Positions 35,940-44,377 of a DNA stretch of 64,000 nt are shown one piece after another. The stretch comes from Halobacteriales archaeon QS_9_68_17 (lineage in GTDB: Archaea; Halobacteriota; Halobacteria; Halobacteriales; Natronoarchaeaceae), in assembly GCA_003023565.1 (NCBI GenBank), contig PXSA01000007.1, positions 1 to 64,000 of the forward strand. The letters run 5' to 3'. The notes beneath the pieces are model-generated. The model ran no database searches and had not been told where the DNA came from. It saw only the letters and a list, made by a program, of their open reading frames with translations. Each line of letters starts with the position of its first letter. Within the stretch, counting starts at the first letter, position 1. Made by a program: the position numbers and the translations under genes.

Positions 35940-37985
35940 ATGGGACTGATAAACGGACTCAGAGAAAGTATCTCTCGAGTTACGGACAGGCTTTTTGCGG
36001 AAGACGAACAGAAACGGATCGGTATTTACGGCCCGCCGAACGCGGGGAAGTGCCTCGCGTCCGGTGAGGAAGTTCTCCTCGCCGATGGGACGTATAAACC
36101 GATCCAAGACGTGTTCAAACACGTCGCGGAATCATGTCCGGGCGCGACGGACGTCAGCGACGAACCGGACGAGACGTGGCTCGAATGTCGAGATTCGGGT
36201 ATCGAAGTCCCGGCGCTATCGAACGAGCTTTCGACGGGGAGTAGACGAGTATCACACGTGTTCCGCCAGCGATACAGCGGAACGATGTACCGCGTACGAA
36301 CTCGACTGGGCCGGGAAGTGACCGTTAGCCCCGACCACCCGTTCGTTTCGGTAACGGAGAACGGCATCGAACACGTGCCGGCGTCGGAGGTATCGGAGGG
36401 ACAGTCCGTTGCAACGCTTTCATCGTTCACGCCCGAAACGACGGACTGGACGGTAGGCGAGTCGAAGACGTTGAGCGCGGACGGTGGACAGGTCGTCCAC
36501 GAGTCGACTCACCACGGTCCGAAGCCGATCACACCGCTGTCGCTCGACCGGGACGTCGCCCGATTTCTGGCGTTGACGATAGCGGAGGCACAGCACGAGA
36601 ACGAGTTCATCGCGTTCGCGAACGAAGACGAAACGCTCCGAGAGGAGTTCGCCGCCACCGCGGCTCGGTTCGGGGTAGACACTACGCACGCGTGCGAGAA
36701 CGAAACCCCGACCGTCCGCGTCGACAGTCGTCCCCTGGTCGAACACCTGAAGCGTCTCGACTGTCCGCCGGCGGAGTCCACTGAAAAGGCGATCCCCGAC
36801 TCTATTCTCACCGACGACGACGAGACGGTTCGTGCGTTCCTCCGGGCTATATTCGGTCGTGAGGGGAGTGTTCAGGGTGCAGACGACGAACGCGGTCGCT
36901 ACGTGACGCTGTCGAGCGCGAGTCGAGAACTCGTCGACGGGATCCAGATACTCCTCTATCGGTTCGGGATCGTAGGAAAGGTCCGACAGGAGAGTCACGA
37001 CGGACGCACGTACTACGAACTCCGCATTGACCGGAGTGACCAGCACCGTCGGTTCCGAGAGCACATCGGCTTCGACGCTGCACGCAAGGCAGAGAAACTC
37101 GACACGCTCTGTGAAGCCGGGTCGAAGGCGAACGTTCACACGCTTCCGATCATGCCGGCGCTCGAATCGAGTCGCGACCGGCTGGGAATGACCCGGAAGG
37201 AGTTCTACGGGGACGACGAACACGTCGCTCGGATGCGACGGCGAAACAGCATCACGATGGACCGCATCGAGTCGATGGCCGGCGGTCTTCCCGAGCGAGA
37301 GGAGACCGAACTGGTACACCGACTCGCGGACGGGGATGTCGTCTGGGACGAAGTCGTTGAGGTCGAGGTGGTCGACTACGACGGGTACATCTACGACCTC
37401 ACTGTCGAGGAGGACCACACGTTCGCGACGCGAGACGGTCTCGTTGTCCACAATACGACGCTCGCGAACCGCATCGCGCGGGACTGGACCGGCGACGCCG
37501 TCGGACCGGAGAGCCACATTCCACACGAAACGCGGCGCGCACGCCGGAAAGAAGACGTCGAGATCAAGCGCAACGGCAAGGCGGTGACGATAGACATCGT
37601 CGACACGCCGGGCGTGACGACGAAGGTCGACTACGAGGAGTTCACCGAGTTCGACATGGAGAAAGACGACGCCGTCAGGCGTTCCCGCGAGGCGACAGAG
37701 GGCGTCGCCGAGGCCATGCACTGGCTCCGCGAGGACGTTGACGGCGTCATCTACGTGCTCGACTCCACCGAGGACCCGTTCACGCAGGTGAACACGATGC
37801 TCATCGGCATCATCGAGAGCCGGGACCTCCCGGTGCTCATCTTCGCCAACAAGACCGACCTCGACGACTCCAGCGAACAGCAGATCAAGAACGCCTTCCC
37901 CCAGCACGAGACGATCCCGCTCTCGGCGCTGGAAGGTGACAACATGGACGAAGTGTACGACAAGATCGCGGAGTACTTCGGGTGA
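35940..37985 (+). CDS. oapA: Origin-associated GTPase OapA (Era-like), interrupted by an intein
   Basis: 681-residue precursor. The N-extein (residues 1-37) ends in the P-loop start GIYGPPNAGK; the C-extein resumes TTLANRIARDWTGDA and carries the G3 motif DTPGV, G4 NKTD and a terminal SALEGDN loop, giving a spliced GTPase of 213 residues, the normal size. Start ATG 35940 gives the family N-terminus MGLINGLRESISRVTDRLF. With orc1 and the downstream oapB and oapC this is the conserved haloarchaeal origin neighbourhood. The molecular role of OapA is unknown to me. Five bases separate it from oapB, so oapABC is an operon. Confidence 0.93.
   Translation: MGLINGLRESISRVTDRLFAEDEQKRIGIYGPPNAGKCLASGEEVLLADGTYKPIQDVFKHVAESCPGATDVSDEPDETWLECRDSGIEVPALSNELSTGSRRVSHVFRQRYSGTMYRVRTRLGREVTVSPDHPFVSVTENGIEHVPASEVSEGQSVATLSSFTPETTDWTVGESKTLSADGGQVVHESTHHGPKPITPLSLDRDVARFLALTIAEAQHENEFIAFANEDETLREEFAATAARFGVDTTHACENETPTVRVDSRPLVEHLKRLDCPPAESTEKAIPDSILTDDDETVRAFLRAIFGREGSVQGADDERGRYVTLSSASRELVDGIQILLYRFGIVGKVRQESHDGRTYYELRIDRSDQHRRFREHIGFDAARKAEKLDTLCEAGSKANVHTLPIMPALESSRDRLGMTRKEFYGDDEHVARMRRRNSITMDRIESMAGGLPEREETELVHRLADGDVVWDEVVEVEVVDYDGYIYDLTVEEDHTFATRDGLVVHNTTLANRIARDWTGDAVGPESHIPHETRRARRKEDVEIKRNGKAVTIDIVDTPGVTTKVDYEEFTEFDMEKDDAVRRSREATEGVAEAMHWLREDVDGVIYVLDSTEDPFTQVNTMLIGIIESRDLPVLIFANKTDLDDSSEQQIKNAFPQHETIPLSALEGDNMDEVYDKIAEYFG
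36051..37454 (+). other. Intein in the OapA P-loop (468 residues)
   Basis: Inserted between Lys37 and the following Thr of GPPNAGK/TTL. Block A begins CLASGEEVLLADGTYK, block B is REVTVSPDHPFVSV, and the C-terminal splice motifs are GYIYDLTVEEDHTFAT and GLVVHN, followed by Thr as the +1 nucleophile. The middle (about intein residues 160-330) is a LAGLIDADG-type endonuclease: FLALTIAEAQ and, about 105 residues later, FLRAIFGREGSV, each with Glu at the position usually occupied by the catalytic Asp, so activity is uncertain. Self-splicing residues are complete. Its third-position GC looks lower than in the exteins. Confidence 0.93.
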
Positions 37986-37989
37986 TACG

Positions 37990-38373
37990 ATGCCGGAAAC
38001 CAAAGATCCGGACGACGGCGTTCAGATAGACCTCATCAGCGGCGAGCGGATGGCCGGGATGGCGAGCATGGAGAAGATCCGGATGATCCTGGACGGCGTC
38101 CACGACGGGAACATCGTGATCCTCGAGGAGGGGCTCTCCCCCGACGAGGAGAGCCGCCTCATCGAGGTGACCATGACCGAGATCAGTCCGGACGGGTTCA
38201 ACGGCATCGAGATCGAGACCTACCCGCGCGCCCAGACCGACGATTCCAGCTTTCTCGACCGGCTGATGGGTCGCGAGTCGACCAACAAGCTCACCGTCAT
38301 CGGTCCGGCGAACCAGATCGAGACGCTCCACAAGGACGAGACGCTCATCAGCGCGCTCGTCTCCCGCCGATAA
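37990..38373 (+). CDS. oapB: Origin-associated protein OapB (DUF2073)
   Basis: 127 residues, beginning MPETKDPDDGVQIDLISGER, with the family core MASMEKIRMILDGVHDGNIV and LEEGLSPDEESRLIEVTM, and KLTVIGPANQIETLHKDE near the end. DUF2073 proteins accompany the OapA GTPase throughout haloarchaea and some methanogens; the function is unknown. Overlaps oapC by one base (TAATG). Confidence 0.9.
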   Translation: MPETKDPDDGVQIDLISGERMAGMASMEKIRMILDGVHDGNIVILEEGLSPDEESRLIEVTMTEISPDGFNGIEIETYPRAQTDDSSFLDRLMGRESTNKLTVIGPANQIETLHKDETLISALVSRR

Positions 38374-39161
38374 TGCCCCACCAATGCACGAACTGCGGTC
38401 GGACGTTCGTCGACGGCTCCAAGGAGATGCTGTCGGGCTGTCCGGACTGCGGCGGCAACAAGTTCCAGTTCGAACCCTCCGGTCGGTCCGGGAGTTCCGA
38501 GAGCGACGGCGCACCCGAAACGGAGGCGTCGTCCCCGAGCACACCTGAAGCCGGCTCCACCGGGGGCAGTTCGAGCGGCGCGACGACGAGCGCCGCGGCG
38601 CGCGACCGTGCGCAGTCTTCGGCTGACGCGGACGGGGTCGCGGGCAGGGTCAACCGGGCGCGCGAGACCGTTCGGGACTGGGTCGGGACCGACCGGTCGA
38701 CCGACGACCGGTCCACCCAGTCGACCGAGGACCGGCCGACCGCGGACGCCGCGGCGTCGGGAACCGCGGGCAGTTCGTCGGAGGGGTCCGCCGAGCCTCC
38801 GGACCCGACGACGGCCGCGACCCCCGATCAGGAGAACTCCGCGCAGGCGAACGCACGGAGCGACGTCGTCTCCCGGGACGAACTCCCGGACGACCCGCCG
38901 GAACCCCCTCGCGAACCCGCGGCCGGCGAGGGAGCTCGCGTCGTCGACGAACCGGACGACACCGACGAGGACCGTCCGGACCTCTCGGAGCTCCGGGAGG
39001 AACTCAACAACCAGTTCGAGAGCATCAAGATCGTTCAGCCCGGGCAGTACGAACTCAACCTGATGGAACTGTACGACCGGGACGAGTACATCATCTCGCT
39101 CAAGGAGGACGGACGCTACGTGATCGAGGTCCCCGAGTCCTGGCGTTCCCCCGACGAGTGA
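38373..39161 (+). CDS. oapC: Origin-associated zinc-ribbon protein OapC
   Basis: 262 residues. An N-terminal zinc ribbon (MPHQCTNCGRTFVDGSKEM, then CPDCGGNKF) is joined by a 150-residue low-complexity acidic linker to a conserved C-terminal domain LREELNNQFESIKIVQPGQY followed by LNLMELYDRDEYIISLKEDG. Last gene of the origin operon. Probably an adaptor binding nucleic acid or a partner; unproven. Confidence 0.88.
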   Translation: MPHQCTNCGRTFVDGSKEMLSGCPDCGGNKFQFEPSGRSGSSESDGAPETEASSPSTPEAGSTGGSSSGATTSAAARDRAQSSADADGVAGRVNRARETVRDWVGTDRSTDDRSTQSTEDRPTADAAASGTAGSSSEGSAEPPDPTTAATPDQENSAQANARSDVVSRDELPDDPPEPPREPAAGEGARVVDEPDDTDEDRPDLSELREELNNQFESIKIVQPGQYELNLMELYDRDEYIISLKEDGRYVIEVPESWRSPDE

Positions 39162-39166
39162 ACGAC

Positions 39167-39250
39167 ACCCCTTTGCTTCGACTCCGAGTCCCGTCCTTAC
39201 GGACGCATACTTGTTATCCCCAGAGTAAACACTTCCAGTTGAAACAGAGG
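39167..39250. repeat. Possible inverted pair of ORB-like sequences after oapC
   Basis: Left unit 39167-39188 (ACCCCTTTGCTTCGACTCCG) resembles ORB1 read on the plus strand; right unit 39231-39250 (ACTTCCAGTTGAAACAGAGG) resembles the general haloarchaeal ORB TTCCAGTGGAAACAAAGG at 16 of 18 positions in the opposite orientation. The 42-bp spacer is relatively AT-rich (ATACTTGTTAT). Could mark an additional initiator-binding site. Confidence 0.35.
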
Positions 39251-39313
39251 TAGTAAGCCTTCTTTGACCGATCCAGCAAGACGTAAACCGTTGAAATCCC
39301 TATTTCGGTTCGA

Positions 39314-40789
39314 ATGTTGGAGGCAGCGAAACGTCGCGTCCGCGAGGTCCTTTTCGCGTTTCCGGCGATGCTCTCCCGACTGGGCCTGGTCGACCGAAAG
39401 AAAGGGACGGAGGCGTTCGATCTCGCGGTCCCGGTGATGGTCACCGGCGCGATGCGGACGCTGCTGCGCACGGCCGACTTCCTGATGGTGAGTCTGGCTA
39501 TCGGTGACACCGCCGTCGCCGCGCTGGAACTCGGCTTCCAGTACTACTTCATCCCGTTCGGTCTCTCGCTGGCGCTGACGAGCGGGACGATCAGCGTCGT
39601 CTCCCGTTTCAAGGGGTCCGACGACCACGGGCGCGCGGACCTGGCGATCAAGCAGTCGCTGTGGCTTTCTCTCGCCATCTCGCTTCCTATCACCGCCGCG
39701 GCGTGGCTGTACGCGGAACCGCTGATCGGCCTCCTGAACGACGACCCGCGGACGGTCGAACTCGGCGCGGTGTATCTCCGGATCGTCATGCTGTCGCTCG
39801 CCTTTCGCTTCTGGAGTCTCGTCGCGGCGCGCGCGCTGGCCGGTGCCAGCGACACGCGGACGCCGATGTACGTCAGGCTGGTCACGCTGCCGACGAACAT
39901 CGCCCTGAACGCCGTCCTCGTCTTCGGCGTCGGCCCGTTCCCGGAGTGGGGCGTCGCCGGGGCGGCGTGGGGGACCGCCGTCGCCAACGCGGCCGCGGCG
40001 CTCATCTTCTTCGCGCTGCTTGTCTCGGGTCGGTTCTCGGTCCGCCTCCGCCTCGGCGGGCGGCAGTGGGACGCCGACATCGTCCGCGAGATCGTTCGGG
40101 TGAGCGCCCCGCTGGCCGGGACGCGCCTCTCGCGGACGTTCGGCCGGTTCCCGTTCCTGTTCGTGCTGGGCGCGCTGGGTACCCCGGTGCTCGCGGCGTA
40201 CGCCATCGGCCGGCGGGTGATGTTGCTCGCGCTCATGCCCGCGTGGGGCTACTCGACGGCCTCCAGCACGCTGGTCGGGCAGAGCATCGGTGCCGGGAAC
40301 GCCGACGAGGCCGACGAGTACGGCTGGCAGACGCTCCGGATCGCGCTGGCGACGCAACTGCTCATCGCGGGCGTCATCTTCGCCTTCGCCCGCCCGATCG
40401 CACGGGCGTTCGGCACTGAACACGTCACCCTCACCGTCGAGTTCATCCGGATGTTCGGCGTCGGCGTCGCGGCCTTCAGCGTCTCGCGGACGATGCGGGG
40501 CGGCCTGCGCGGCGCGGGCGACACGCGGTGGCCGCTGTACGGCACCGTCGCCGGCACGTACCTGTTCAAGCTCCCCATCGCGGCGGTCGCGCTGCCCGCG
40601 GGAGCGGTGACGCTCTCCGTCGCCGGCGTCACGGTCGACCCCGGACTCGGATTCGGCCTCGTCGCGGTGTACGCCGCGATCCTCGCGGACATGTACGTCC
40701 GCGCGGCGGTCAACACCCTCCGTTTCTGGTCCGGCGCGTGGCGACGGGTCGCGCGCGAGGCCGGCGTGGGCGCGACGGGCGCGGACTGA
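39314..40789 (+). CDS. MATE-family efflux transporter
   Basis: 491 residues, about 12 hydrophobic segments in two similar halves. Family features: DLAVPVMVTGAMRTLLRTADFL at the start, ARALAGASDTRTPMYV at the end of the first half, TASSTLVGQSIGAGNADEAD in the second and RGGLRGAGDTRWPLYG. Likely a sodium- or proton-driven exporter of cationic or lipophilic compounds. A second MATE gene lies at 55039-56484; the two share these same landmarks and are paralogues. Confidence 0.93.
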   Translation: MLEAAKRRVREVLFAFPAMLSRLGLVDRKKGTEAFDLAVPVMVTGAMRTLLRTADFLMVSLAIGDTAVAALELGFQYYFIPFGLSLALTSGTISVVSRFKGSDDHGRADLAIKQSLWLSLAISLPITAAAWLYAEPLIGLLNDDPRTVELGAVYLRIVMLSLAFRFWSLVAARALAGASDTRTPMYVRLVTLPTNIALNAVLVFGVGPFPEWGVAGAAWGTAVANAAAALIFFALLVSGRFSVRLRLGGRQWDADIVREIVRVSAPLAGTRLSRTFGRFPFLFVLGALGTPVLAAYAIGRRVMLLALMPAWGYSTASSTLVGQSIGAGNADEADEYGWQTLRIALATQLLIAGVIFAFARPIARAFGTEHVTLTVEFIRMFGVGVAAFSVSRTMRGGLRGAGDTRWPLYGTVAGTYLFKLPIAAVALPAGAVTLSVAGVTVDPGLGFGLVAVYAAILADMYVRAAVNTLRFWSGAWRRVAREAGVGATGAD

Positions 40790-40857
40790 TCCCCGTCCCC
40801 GGCGGCGACCGCCGCGATTGAGGTGGTTTTATGCGCTCGCGGTCACTCCCGCCGAGC

Positions 40858-40950
40858 ATGAGCCAAGCCACGAAAGTCGTCGTCGGAACCGTCGCTGTCT
40901 CGGCGCTGCTGGCGGTCGTCCTCGTCGCACAGAGCCTCCTCGTGGCCTGA
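40858..40950 (+). CDS. 30-residue single-pass membrane microprotein
   Basis: MSQATKVVVGTVAVSALLAV followed by VLVAQSLLVA: a six-residue polar start and one hydrophobic helix. A TTTTATG box at about 40827-40833 gives TATA-to-ATG spacing of 28 nt, and the TGA overlaps the ATG of the next gene (TGATG), so it is the first gene of an operon and translationally coupled. Too small for most gene finders. Function unknown. Confidence 0.7.
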   Translation: MSQATKVVVGTVAVSALLAVVLVAQSLLVA

Positions 40951-41726
40951 TGTTCGACGAGCGCGACCTCCCGGACGACCTCGGGGCCGTCCGCGACGAG
41001 CACGCGCCGGGCGCGCTCGTGTTCGACGTCGCTACCGATTTCGAGACGCTCCGCCCCGAGGTCGCGGAGGACCTCGGCTTGGTCGTCGACGAACTCGACC
41101 CGGCGACGTATCCGGCCGACTGGCTGCCGGACGACGCGCCGCGCCTGCTCTCGCGCTACGCCGGCAGCGACTTCACTATCGGCATGCCGGGGGACGGCAG
41201 CGTCGCCTGGACCCGCCAGACGGTCCCGTCGGTCGTCCTCGTGAAGCCGCGGGTCGAGGGGTCGCCGGACGCGTTCGTCGACTTCCTCGTCGCCGAGGCG
41301 CTGGTCGAGGTCGGCCTCGGCGAACCGGAGCAGTTCCTCGGCTTCTTCCGGGAGTCCTACCGCGAACTGGACGACGCCGTACCGCTGGACCCGAACGCCA
41401 CCTACCAGGTCGCCGCCGCGTTGTACGACGGGTGGATCGGCCTGCACACGCGCGAGACGTTCACAGAGTGGCCGGACGAACGCCCACCCCTCGGCGAGGC
41501 GTGGCACGACGCGGGCACCCGGATCGAGGGCCGTCTCGACGACCTCCCGGGCGAGGTCGCGCGCAACGAGACGGACTTCGCGGACGCGACGGAACTCGCC
41601 TGCGCCGCCGTCAAACACGGGCTGGAACCGCCGACCCCGTTCGCCGCGCTCGACACGAGCGCCTATCGGTCACACGGGGTCGAGTACGCCATTACCTGGG
41701 CGGAGAAGACCTTCGAGAAGCTCTAG
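40950..41726 (+). CDS. Conserved haloarchaeal protein, DUF7089-like
   Basis: 258 residues beginning MFDERDLPDDLGAVRDEHAP, with LLSRYAGSDFTIGMPGDGSV, WTRQTVPSVVLVKPRVEGSP and HGVEYAITWAEKTFEKL at the end. Soluble, acidic. I associate it with DUF7089, which sits next to DUF7090 in many haloarchaea, as it does here; the numbers are from memory. It and the next gene end on the same CTAG, one stop on each strand. Confidence 0.75.
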   Translation: MFDERDLPDDLGAVRDEHAPGALVFDVATDFETLRPEVAEDLGLVVDELDPATYPADWLPDDAPRLLSRYAGSDFTIGMPGDGSVAWTRQTVPSVVLVKPRVEGSPDAFVDFLVAEALVEVGLGEPEQFLGFFRESYRELDDAVPLDPNATYQVAAALYDGWIGLHTRETFTEWPDERPPLGEAWHDAGTRIEGRLDDLPGEVARNETDFADATELACAAVKHGLEPPTPFAALDTSAYRSHGVEYAITWAEKTFEKL

Positions 41727-42301
41727 AACTCGGTCGTGACCGACCCGTCCTCGTTCAGGTCGATGACGCCGTCGAACAGTTCGCGGTAGTCGTCGACGAC
41801 CTCGTCGCTGTGGACCTCGGTCGCGAGGTGAAACAGGCCGACGGCGTCGTGTTCGTCGAGCAGCCCGAGGACCGCGCGGATGGCGTCCTGCGTCCGCTCC
41901 TCCCCGGCGTAGTAGGCGAGTTCGGTGATCGAGTCGAGGCTCACCCGTAGCTTGCCGTCGTGGTTCGCGAGGAACTGTTCGGCCTGCTCGACGATGCCGT
42001 CGAGGTCGTCCGGGCTGCCGACGTAGTGGACGTCGTCGCTGCTCCGCCGGGAGTAGCCGCGGTCGACCGAGAGCGTGTCGAGGATGACCGCCCGGTCCTC
42101 GTCGACGTCGTAGTAGTCGAGCTTCTGATTGACCTCCCGGGCGGTAGTTCGTGTGGAGATCACGAGAAATCGGTCCGTGTCCCGTTTCAGGAAGTCTGTG
42201 TCGATGCGGTCGGTTTCGCCGGTGCTCGGGTGAAGAAGCAGTACGCCAGTCCCGCCTGGGATCGCCTCGGGACTGCCGTCCATCGCGAGCGCGTAATCCA
42301 T
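41723..42301 (-). CDS. RecA-like/HTR-like regulatory protein, DUF7090-like
   Basis: 192 residues. GGTGVLLLHPSTGETDRIDT takes the place of the Walker A strand of RecA-superfamily proteins but has no GK(S/T), so ATP binding is doubtful. KLDYYDVDEDRAVILDTLSV and LRVSLDSITELAYYAGEERT recall the Walker B strand region of KaiC-like proteins. Intact relative of the pseudogene at 28271-29428. Function unknown, probably regulatory. Confidence 0.75.
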   Translation of the reverse strand: MDYALAMDGSPEAIPGGTGVLLLHPSTGETDRIDTDFLKRDTDRFLVISTRTTAREVNQKLDYYDVDEDRAVILDTLSVDRGYSRRSSDDVHYVGSPDDLDGIVEQAEQFLANHDGKLRVSLDSITELAYYAGEERTQDAIRAVLGLLDEHDAVGLFHLATEVHSDEVVDDYRELFDGVIDLNEDGSVTTEF

Positions 42302-42482
42302 ACACCGTGAAGCGGCGGGAATCGACTTAAGCGTGCTGGGTCCGGAAAGTCCACAGCGCCGTCAGAAGACGCCGCCTGCGGTCGCCACGCCGACGGACAG
42401 CAGGGCGGAGGCCGCGCTTCGAGTCGCGTCTCCGAGGGCCGACTCCGAACCGGTTTAGTCCCGTCGGCTCTACGCGTCGTCC

Positions 42483-43163
42483 ATGAGCGTCAGAGCCGAG
42501 TTCGACGAATGGGCCGCCGCCGGCCGCGACCGCGGCATGGAGGAGCGACACTGGCACACCGCGAAGCACGCCCTCGCACGGATGCCGGTCGAACCGGGCG
42601 ACGTGGTCCTCGACATGGGCTGTGGCAGCGGCTACGCCGGCCGCGCGCTCCGGGACAACAAGGACGCCGGACGGGTGTACGGCCTCGACGGGTCGCCAGA
42701 GATGGCCCGCAACGCGAGCGGGTACACGGACGACGAGCGGGTCGGCTACGTCGTCGGCGACTTCGGCGCGCTCCCGTTCGCGGACGACTCGGTCGACCAC
42801 GTCTGGACGATGGAGGCGTTCTACTACGCCACCGACCCGCGCGAAACGCTGTCGGAGGTCCGCCGGACCCTCAAGCCCGGCGGCACGTTCTACTGTGCCG
42901 TGAACTTCTACGAGGGGAACGTCCACTCCCACGACTGGCAGGACCGGATCGGCGTCGACATGACCCGCTGGTCCCGCGAGCGGTACCGCGAGGCGTTCCG
43001 CGACGCGGACCTGCACGTCGCCGAACAGGAGATCATCCCGGACCGAGAGACGGAGATACCGCCCGAGTCGGAGTTCCCGACCGACGAGTGGGAGACCCGC
43101 GAGGACATGGTCGAGCGCTACCGGGAGTACGGCACCCTCCTCACCGTCGGGGTCGCGCCCTGA
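42483..43163 (+). CDS. Class I SAM-dependent methyltransferase
   Basis: 226 residues. SAM motif I VVLDMGCGSGYAGRAL (about residue 42), motif II acidic residue in VYGLDGSPEMAR, motif III VVGDFGALPFADDSVDHVWT and motif post-III LKPGGTFYCAVNFYEGN. This is the UbiE/COQ5-like group and the substrate is probably small. Stands alone; 180 bp of non-coding DNA precede it. Confidence 0.9.
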   Translation: MSVRAEFDEWAAAGRDRGMEERHWHTAKHALARMPVEPGDVVLDMGCGSGYAGRALRDNKDAGRVYGLDGSPEMARNASGYTDDERVGYVVGDFGALPFADDSVDHVWTMEAFYYATDPRETLSEVRRTLKPGGTFYCAVNFYEGNVHSHDWQDRIGVDMTRWSRERYREAFRDADLHVAEQEIIPDRETEIPPESEFPTDEWETREDMVERYREYGTLLTVGVAP

Positions 43164-43185
43164 GCGCGCCGACCCGTATCGCCGA

Positions 43186-43206
43186 ACCCCTTCGCTTCGA
43201 GTGGAG
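43186..43206 (-). promoter_or_regulatory. Isolated ORB-like sequence
   Basis: On the minus strand TCCACTCGAAGCGAAGGGG, which matches the core of ORB1 at 18 of 19 positions. It lies in the 81-bp gap between the methyltransferase and the DUF1684 gene, 8 kb from oriC, and lacks the extended G-string. Confidence 0.5.
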
Positions 43207-43244
43207 ATACTGCAACGTCTCTCGGTCGAGCGGACTCTCCGCCG

Positions 43245-43790
43245 CTACGGGGCCTTCTCGCCGGCCGCGACCGCGACGTCCAGCCAGTTCTCCTCCGGCG
43301 GGAGCGGACAGGCGAACGTCTCGTTGTAGGCGCAAAAGGGGGAGTACGCGAGGTTGAGGTCGAGCGCGATCTCGTCGCCGTCCGAGAGGTCGCGCTCGGT
43401 CTCGAACTCCATGTAGCGGCCGCCCTCGTACGTCCGCTGGCCCGTCGTCTCGTCACGGAACGGAACGAAGTACTGGTCGTCGCCCTCCTGTCGGTACGCC
43501 GCGAGTTCCCGATCCTCCCCGCTCACCTCGAACGACAGCGTCAGTTCGCGCAGGTAGCGCACCTCGGTACCGGCCGTGGTGTCCATCGTGACCGGTTCGG
43601 GGTCACCGCCGTGGACGGTGGCCGCGACGCGGTAGTCCGAGTCGGGGTCGAAGTAGTCCAGTCCGTCGAAGTCGTCGCGCTCCTCCGGCGGCACCGGAGA
43701 CTGCCGGTGTTCGGCGAAGAACCGGTCTTTCCGGTCGCGCTGGGTCTTCAGTTCGCGCCGCCAGGCGTCCGCGTCGAAGTCGTCGGTCAT
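43245..43790 (-). CDS. DUF1684 family protein
   Basis: 181 residues. N-terminal helix WRRELKTQRDRKDRFFAEH, then FDGLDYFDPDSDYRVAATV and the signature block GGRYMEFETERDLSDGDEIA, LDLNLAYSPFCAYNETFACP LPPEENWL (broken by a gap here for brevity). This cluster of Tyr, Cys and Pro residues is diagnostic of DUF1684. Function unknown. Convergent with the methyltransferase. Confidence 0.88.
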   Translation of the reverse strand: MTDDFDADAWRRELKTQRDRKDRFFAEHRQSPVPPEERDDFDGLDYFDPDSDYRVAATVHGGDPEPVTMDTTAGTEVRYLRELTLSFEVSGEDRELAAYRQEGDDQYFVPFRDETTGQRTYEGGRYMEFETERDLSDGDEIALDLNLAYSPFCAYNETFACPLPPEENWLDVAVAAGEKAP

Positions 43791-43919
43791 GGACCCTCGT
43801 TCGCGCGGGCGTCGGGTAACGGTTGCGTCCTGCGGCCGACACGGGGGAACTGACCTTCCCGGCCCCGACAACGAACGACGCCCGGTCCGTTTATCGTGGT
43901 CGGCGACCGTGACGGGTAC

Positions 43920-44377
43920 ATGGACGGCATGGACGCGCTGACGCTGTTCGACGAACTCCCGTTCGCGAACCGACTGGGCATCGAGATGGATCGGCCGCCG
44001 ACGGCGAGGCGGTCGGCACTCTCGAACTGGAGGAACACCGTTCCTCGGTCCCATGGAAGACGGTGGCTCACGGCGGCGTCACGTACTCGCTTGCGGACAC
44101 GGTCGGCGGGGCGGCGGTGTTCTCGCTCACCCGGAAGCCGACGCCGACGGTCGACATGCGCATCGACTACCTCTCGCCGGGGACCGACCTGTCGCGGGCC
44201 GAGGCCGAGGTGGTGCGGGACGGCGGGAGCGTCGCCGTCGTCTCCGTCGACGTCACCGACGGGGACGGCGAGATAGTGGCCGACGCTCGCGGGGTCTACA
44301 AGACGGGCGGCGGCGACGGGGAGACGACGTGGGGCGACGGCGACCGCGTCGTCGGCGAGTCCGAGGAGACCGGGTAA
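43920..44377 (+). pseudogene. PaaI-family thioesterase with one frameshift
   Basis: The ATG frame gives MDGMDALTLFDELPFANRLG then IEMDRP; at about 43995-44000 the frame changes and ADGEAVGTLELEEHRSSVPW, TVAHGGVTYSLADTVGGAAV and LTRKPTPTVDMRIDYLSPGT continue in the next frame to 44377. HGGVTYSLADTVGG is the hotdog-fold active-site helix of PaaI-like acyl-CoA thioesterases. A good TATA (CGTTTATCG near 43888) remains. One lost base would explain it, so a sequencing error is possible. Confidence 0.75.
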
